Origin: an uncultured Bifidobacterium sp.
GTDB lineage: Bacteria > Actinomycetota > Actinomycetes > Actinomycetales > Bifidobacteriaceae
Direction: 5' to 3'
Assembly (NCBI GenBank): GCA_937876495.1
Contig: CALEGL010000011.1
Coordinates: forward strand, 1-8,198
DNA length: 8,198 nucleotides
Below the pieces are notes generated by a model. It made no database searches, had not been told where the DNA came from, and was given only the letters and a program-made list of their open reading frames with translations. The position numbers were made by a program, and so were the translations under genes. How positions within the stretch are numbered: position 1 is the first letter of the stretch; each line of letters begins with the position of its first letter. Positions 5,766 through 8,198 of the stretch are shown here, piece after piece.

Positions 5766-6239
5766 ATGAGCACACAGACAGCAGCAACCAGGAACGTCAC
5801 CGACGCGACGGCCGATGGAATCGCATCCCCGCACGGCATCGCCGTCCCCGATGACGTGAAGGCAACCGGGACGGCCACGGAGGCCACGACCCCCATCGAG
5901 GCGTGCCCCTCCTTCGTCGCGGCCATGACCATCATCGGCCAACGCTGGAGCGGTCTGATCATCCAGGCTCTGGCCAAGGGATGCACCAGCTTCACCGAAA
6001 TCTCGCATTTCGCCGAGAAGCTCAGCGATGCCTCGCTGTCCCGACGCCTCAAGCAGCTCGAAGCCCAGGGACTGCTCGTGCGCACAGTCACCCAGGACCG
6101 TCCCACCCGTGTGCGGTACACGCTCACCGAGGCCGGAAGGGCCCTGTCCCCCGTTCTCAACGCGCTCACCGACTGGGGCGAACGCTACGTCCGGCACGGC
6201 AACGTCACGCCGCCGGCACACCGAAGCCGCCGCGCATGA
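5766..6239 (+). CDS. HxlR-family winged-helix regulator, YodB-like redox sensor candidate
   Basis: A 157-residue DNA-binding protein with an HxlR winged-helix domain at about 47-144. The domain begins CPSFVAAMTIIGQRWSGLII (47-66), continues with the recognition-helix region LSDASLSRRLKQLEAQGLL (86-104), and has the wing RVRYTLTEAG at 115-124. The order Cys-Pro, then GQRW-GLII, closely recalls Bacillus YodB, whose conserved N-terminal cysteine senses quinones and diamide. Cys47 occupies that position, and Cys73 is the only other cysteine. HxlR proteins are usually about 100-130 residues. This one carries an extra Ala/Thr-rich N-terminus of about 46 residues. The ATG at 5766 is chosen over an in-frame ATG at 5724; both have weak ribosome binding sites, and a leaderless or near-leaderless message from the island upstream is possible. 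The stop overlaps the next gene by ATGA. Family is firm; the redox role is inferred. Confidence 0.88.
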   Translation: MSTQTAATRNVTDATADGIASPHGIAVPDDVKATGTATEATTPIEACPSFVAAMTIIGQRWSGLIIQALAKGCTSFTEISHFAEKLSDASLSRRLKQLEAQGLLVRTVTQDRPTRVRYTLTEAGRALSPVLNALTDWGERYVRHGNVTPPAHRSRRA

Positions 6240-7345
6240 GCATGGAGATCGGAATCCTCACCTTCGGCGAGACGACGCGCGACCCTGCCACGGGTCGGAT
6301 GCCCTCGCCCCGGCAGAGACTGCTGGACACGCTCGAGCAGGCGCGTCTCGCCGACGAGGTCGGCCTCGACGTCTTCGGCGTCGGCGAGCATCACCGCGGC
6401 GACTTCATCGCCTCCGCCACCCCCGTCATCCTGTCGGCCATCGCCGCCGTCACCACGCGCATACGGCTCGCAAGCACCGTCACCGTGCTTTCCAGCGACG
6501 ACCCCGTGCGCGTGTGGGAGCAGTACGCCACCATCGACCAGCTCAGCGGCGGTCGCGCCGAAATCATGGCCGGCCGTGGCTCCTACATCGAATCCTTCCC
6601 TCTTTTCGGATACTCGCTTCACGACTACGACGCGCTGTTCGCCGAGAAGCTCGACCTGCTGCTGCGCATCCGCGACGACAATCCCGTCACCTGGTCGGGA
6701 CGCTTCCGCGCTCCCCTGACCGACGCCGACATCGCCCCACGGGCCATACAGAGCCGCCTGCCCATATGGCAGGCGGTGGGGGGCACGGCCGCATCCGCCG
6801 TCGGAGCCGGACAACGAGGGCTGCCGCTGATGATCGCCTTCCTCGCCGGACCCATCGGCGCGCATACGGGACTCGTGGACTTCTACCGCGCGGCCGCCTC
6901 ACGCGCCGGCGTGCCCCCGGAGGCGCTGCGCATCGGCGCCAGCGTGCACGGCTTCGTGTCTTCGGATATGCGCCATGCCCGGGACGTCATGTACCCGCAT
7001 TTCGTCGCCGGAATGAGCCAGAACGGGCACCAGCGCGGCGAGCCCTTCCCGCTGCCGCGCGAGGCCTTCGACGTGCAGACGGGACCCGGCGGCATGATCG
7101 TGGCCGGCGGCCCCCAGGAGGTCATCGACAAGATCATGGCCTATCGCCGGCTGTACGGCATCGACCGCATCATGCTGCAGATGGGCTTCGGAGGGGTGCC
7201 GCAGAAGGAGCATCTCAAGGCCATCGAACTGCTCGGCACCAAGGTCGCCCCGGAGATCCGACGACTGACCGGAGGCTCCTCACAATCCGCGGCATCTCCC
7301 TCGTCGGCCGCATCCGCGTCCACCGACGCGGGCCATCGCGCATAG
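6236..7345 (+). CDS. Luciferase-like FMN-dependent monooxygenase (LLM class)
   Basis: A 369-residue member of the bacterial luciferase-like TIM-barrel flavoprotein superfamily, which uses reduced flavin and O2 to oxidise an organic substrate. Visible landmarks are VGEHHRGDF at 49-57, the TPVILSAIAAVTTRIRLAS segment at 62-80, DQLSGGRAEIMAGRGSYIES at 101-120 (typical flavin-phosphate region), and WQAVGGTAASAVGAGQRGLP at 178-197. The C-terminal 24 or so residues are a low-complexity Ser/Ala tail. The ATG at 6236 overlaps the regulator stop (ATGA); an ATG at 6242 is an alternative. The FMN reductase directly downstream is the likely source of FMNH2. From memory, the pair matches the CE1758/CE1759 families (LLM monooxygenase with LLM-partnered FMN reductase). 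I know of no established substrate. The regulator type suggests detoxification of an electrophile or quinone, which is inference only. Confidence 0.88.
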   Translation: MSMEIGILTFGETTRDPATGRMPSPRQRLLDTLEQARLADEVGLDVFGVGEHHRGDFIASATPVILSAIAAVTTRIRLASTVTVLSSDDPVRVWEQYATIDQLSGGRAEIMAGRGSYIESFPLFGYSLHDYDALFAEKLDLLLRIRDDNPVTWSGRFRAPLTDADIAPRAIQSRLPIWQAVGGTAASAVGAGQRGLPLMIAFLAGPIGAHTGLVDFYRAAASRAGVPPEALRIGASVHGFVSSDMRHARDVMYPHFVAGMSQNGHQRGEPFPLPREAFDVQTGPGGMIVAGGPQEVIDKIMAYRRLYGIDRIMLQMGFGGVPQKEHLKAIELLGTKVAPEIRRLTGGSSQSAASPSSAASASTDAGHRA

Positions 7346-7355
7346 ACATCGAACA

Positions 7356-7373
7356 GGCGCCGGATCCGGCGCC
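7356..7373. repeat. Perfect 18-base palindrome between monooxygenase and reductase genes
   Basis: Two GGCGCC blocks flank GGATCC, giving a perfect 18-base palindrome. As RNA it folds into a 7-base GC-rich stem with loop GATC. It begins 10 bases after the monooxygenase stop codon and ends 7 bases before the reductase ribosome binding site. There is no T-tract, so an RNA-processing, stability or translational-control element is more likely than a terminator. A protein-binding site is also possible. Confidence 0.6.
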
Positions 7374-7380
7374 GCAATCA

Positions 7381-7386
7381 AGGAGG
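7381..7386 (+). promoter_or_regulatory. Strong ribosome binding site before a GTG start
   Basis: AGGAGG lies four bases before the GTG at 7391 and decides the reductase start, since no ATG is available nearby. It is the best ribosome binding site in the redox operon, so the reductase may be translated more strongly than the regulator or monooxygenase. Confidence 0.8.
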
Positions 7387-7390
7387 AACG

Positions 7391-8062
7391 GTGAATTCAC
7401 CACTGAAGGTCGTCGTGCTCGGAGCCAGTCCCAACACCCCATCGACGTCGGTCACGCTGGGAGACTACGCGGTCGCCGCGCTGCGCCGGCGGTACGACGT
7501 CGACGTCACACGCGTGGACGTCTACCATCTGGGGCCAGGCCTCACCTCGGCAGTGACCCGCGCCGACGCCGATGACGCGACGGAGAAGGCCTTCGAGGCC
7601 GTGGAGGACTCGGACCTGCTGATCGTGTCCGTCCCGACCTACCGCGGATCGTATCCGGGGATGTTCAAGCATTTCATGGACATCGTCCGGCAGAGGCCCT
7701 TCGACCGCAAGCCCGTGCTGCTGATGGCCACCGGCGGCAGCCCCCGGCACATGCTCATGATCGACCATGTGCTCAGGCCGCTTTTCGTCTTTCTTCACGC
7801 CTACACGGCCCCCACCGCGGTGTTCGCCACCTCCGCCGACTTCGACGGAGACCGGGTGCTCGACCCCGAGATCCCGCAGCGCATCGACCGCGCACTCGAC
7901 GACCTGGCGCCACTGCTGCCCGCCCGGAAGGACGTGGCTGCCGAGAGCGCAGCCACCGACGGCGAAGCCGCGAAGGAACCTGCGGCGACGGGGCCTGTGG
8001 AGGCCGTCACCAGTGGACATCACTGCTGCCATGGATCGGGGTCCTGCTCCTGCCATAGCTGA
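7391..8062 (+). CDS. NAD(P)H-dependent FMN reductase, LLM-partnered, with Cys/His-rich tail
   Basis: A 223-residue flavodoxin-like NAD(P)H:FMN reductase with a GTG start. The phosphate-binding loop GASPNTPSTS is at 11-20, the flavin-contact motif VPTYRGSYPGMFKHFMD at 81-97, and ATGGSPRH at 113-120, as in the NADPH-dependent FMN reductase family. It should reduce FMN for the adjacent monooxygenase as a two-component system. It follows that gene by 45 bases, with the palindrome between. The flavodoxin domain ends near residue 178. A disordered Ala/Glu/Thr-rich linker follows (about 179-208), then a tail with His210, His211, Cys212, Cys213, His214, Cys219, Cys221 and His222. This looks able to bind a metal such as Zn or Cu, or to be oxidised. 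I have not seen this tail described as standard for the family. Reductase family is firm; tail function is unknown. Confidence 0.9.
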   Translation: MNSPLKVVVLGASPNTPSTSVTLGDYAVAALRRRYDVDVTRVDVYHLGPGLTSAVTRADADDATEKAFEAVEDSDLLIVSVPTYRGSYPGMFKHFMDIVRQRPFDRKPVLLMATGGSPRHMLMIDHVLRPLFVFLHAYTAPTAVFATSADFDGDRVLDPEIPQRIDRALDDLAPLLPARKDVAAESAATDGEAAKEPAATGPVEAVTSGHHCCHGSGSCSCHS

Positions 8063-8095
8063 GCTGCCGGCCGATTCCGGAATGCGAAGGCTGGC

Positions 8096-8135
8096 AAGGG
8101 CCCGAATCCCCCAGGGATCCGGGCCCTTCTTCATT
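8096..8135 (+). terminator. Strong intrinsic terminator of the redox operon
   Basis: The left arm (8096-8110) and right arm (8114-8128) pair over 14 bases with a single A/C mismatch and a three-base loop, CCA. The T-rich CTTCATT follows. It begins 33 bases after the reductase stop and marks the end of the three-gene operon. Confidence 0.85.
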
Positions 8136-8147
8136 CCCATGGACGGA

Positions 8148-8163
8148 CCGGCCCAAGGGCCGG
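8148..8163. repeat. GC-rich inverted repeat beyond the terminator
   Basis: CCGGCCC and GGGCCGG are perfect 7-base arms around AA. This may be the terminator of a convergent gene to the right or part of a composite terminator. The last 35 bases of the window show no supportable gene. Confidence 0.4.
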
Positions 8164-8198
8164 CCCAAACCACGCTCCGCGACGCCGCCGGCGCCGCT

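Noticed and set aside
8131..8198. Possible C-terminal end of a minus-strand gene entering from the right
   Set aside because: A stop codon exists in one minus-strand frame at 8131-8133, but only about 22 codons are visible and they show no recognisable sequence.

Overview
The window is about 8.2 kb of high-GC DNA with every convincing gene on the + strand. The organism looks like a high-GC Gram-positive (actinobacterium). It has a zwf-opcA pair followed by pgl, and OpcA is found mainly in actinobacteria and cyanobacteria. It also has a flavin monooxygenase/FMN reductase pair of the kind known from corynebacteria and relatives. The pentose-phosphate genes here lack the tkt-tal genes that usually precede zwf in corynebacteria. 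That, with the protein style, makes a Bifidobacteriaceae-like host my best guess, but this is inference from gene content and not a database result.

Layout. (1) 1-672: the 3' part of one crcB/Fluc fluoride channel gene, overlapping by ATGA a second, complete crcB gene. The two proteins have different, complementary defects in the pore phenylalanines, so they probably act as an obligate heterodimer. (2) 873-1943: a zinc-dependent medium-chain dehydrogenase most like (R,R)-2,3-butanediol dehydrogenase, behind its own weak promoter region. (3) 2089-4559: zwf (glucose-6-phosphate dehydrogenase) and opcA (its allosteric assembly factor), overlapping by ATGA. A promoter-like sequence sits close enough to the zwf start codon to suggest a leaderless mRNA. 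The pair ends in a palindrome and a GC-rich terminator. (4) 4713-5504: pgl (6-phosphogluconolactonase), so the oxidative pentose-phosphate steps from glucose-6-phosphate to 6-phosphogluconate are complete here and yield NADPH. (5) 5681-8135: an apparent three-gene redox operon. An AT-rich promoter/operator island precedes a YodB-like HxlR-family regulator with a conserved candidate redox cysteine. The regulator overlaps a luciferase-like FMN-dependent monooxygenase, and a partner NAD(P)H:FMN reductase with an unusual Cys/His-rich C-terminal tail follows. A strong intrinsic terminator closes the unit.

The genes have a redox theme: NADPH supply (zwf-opcA-pgl), an NAD(H)-linked dehydrogenase, and a probably electrophile- or quinone-responsive flavin oxidoreductase system. 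The least understood part is the last operon. Paired monooxygenase/reductase families of this kind have no established substrate that I know of, and the regulator type and metal-ligand-like tail give clues worth testing. I saw no mobile elements, tRNA, rRNA or CRISPR arrays.
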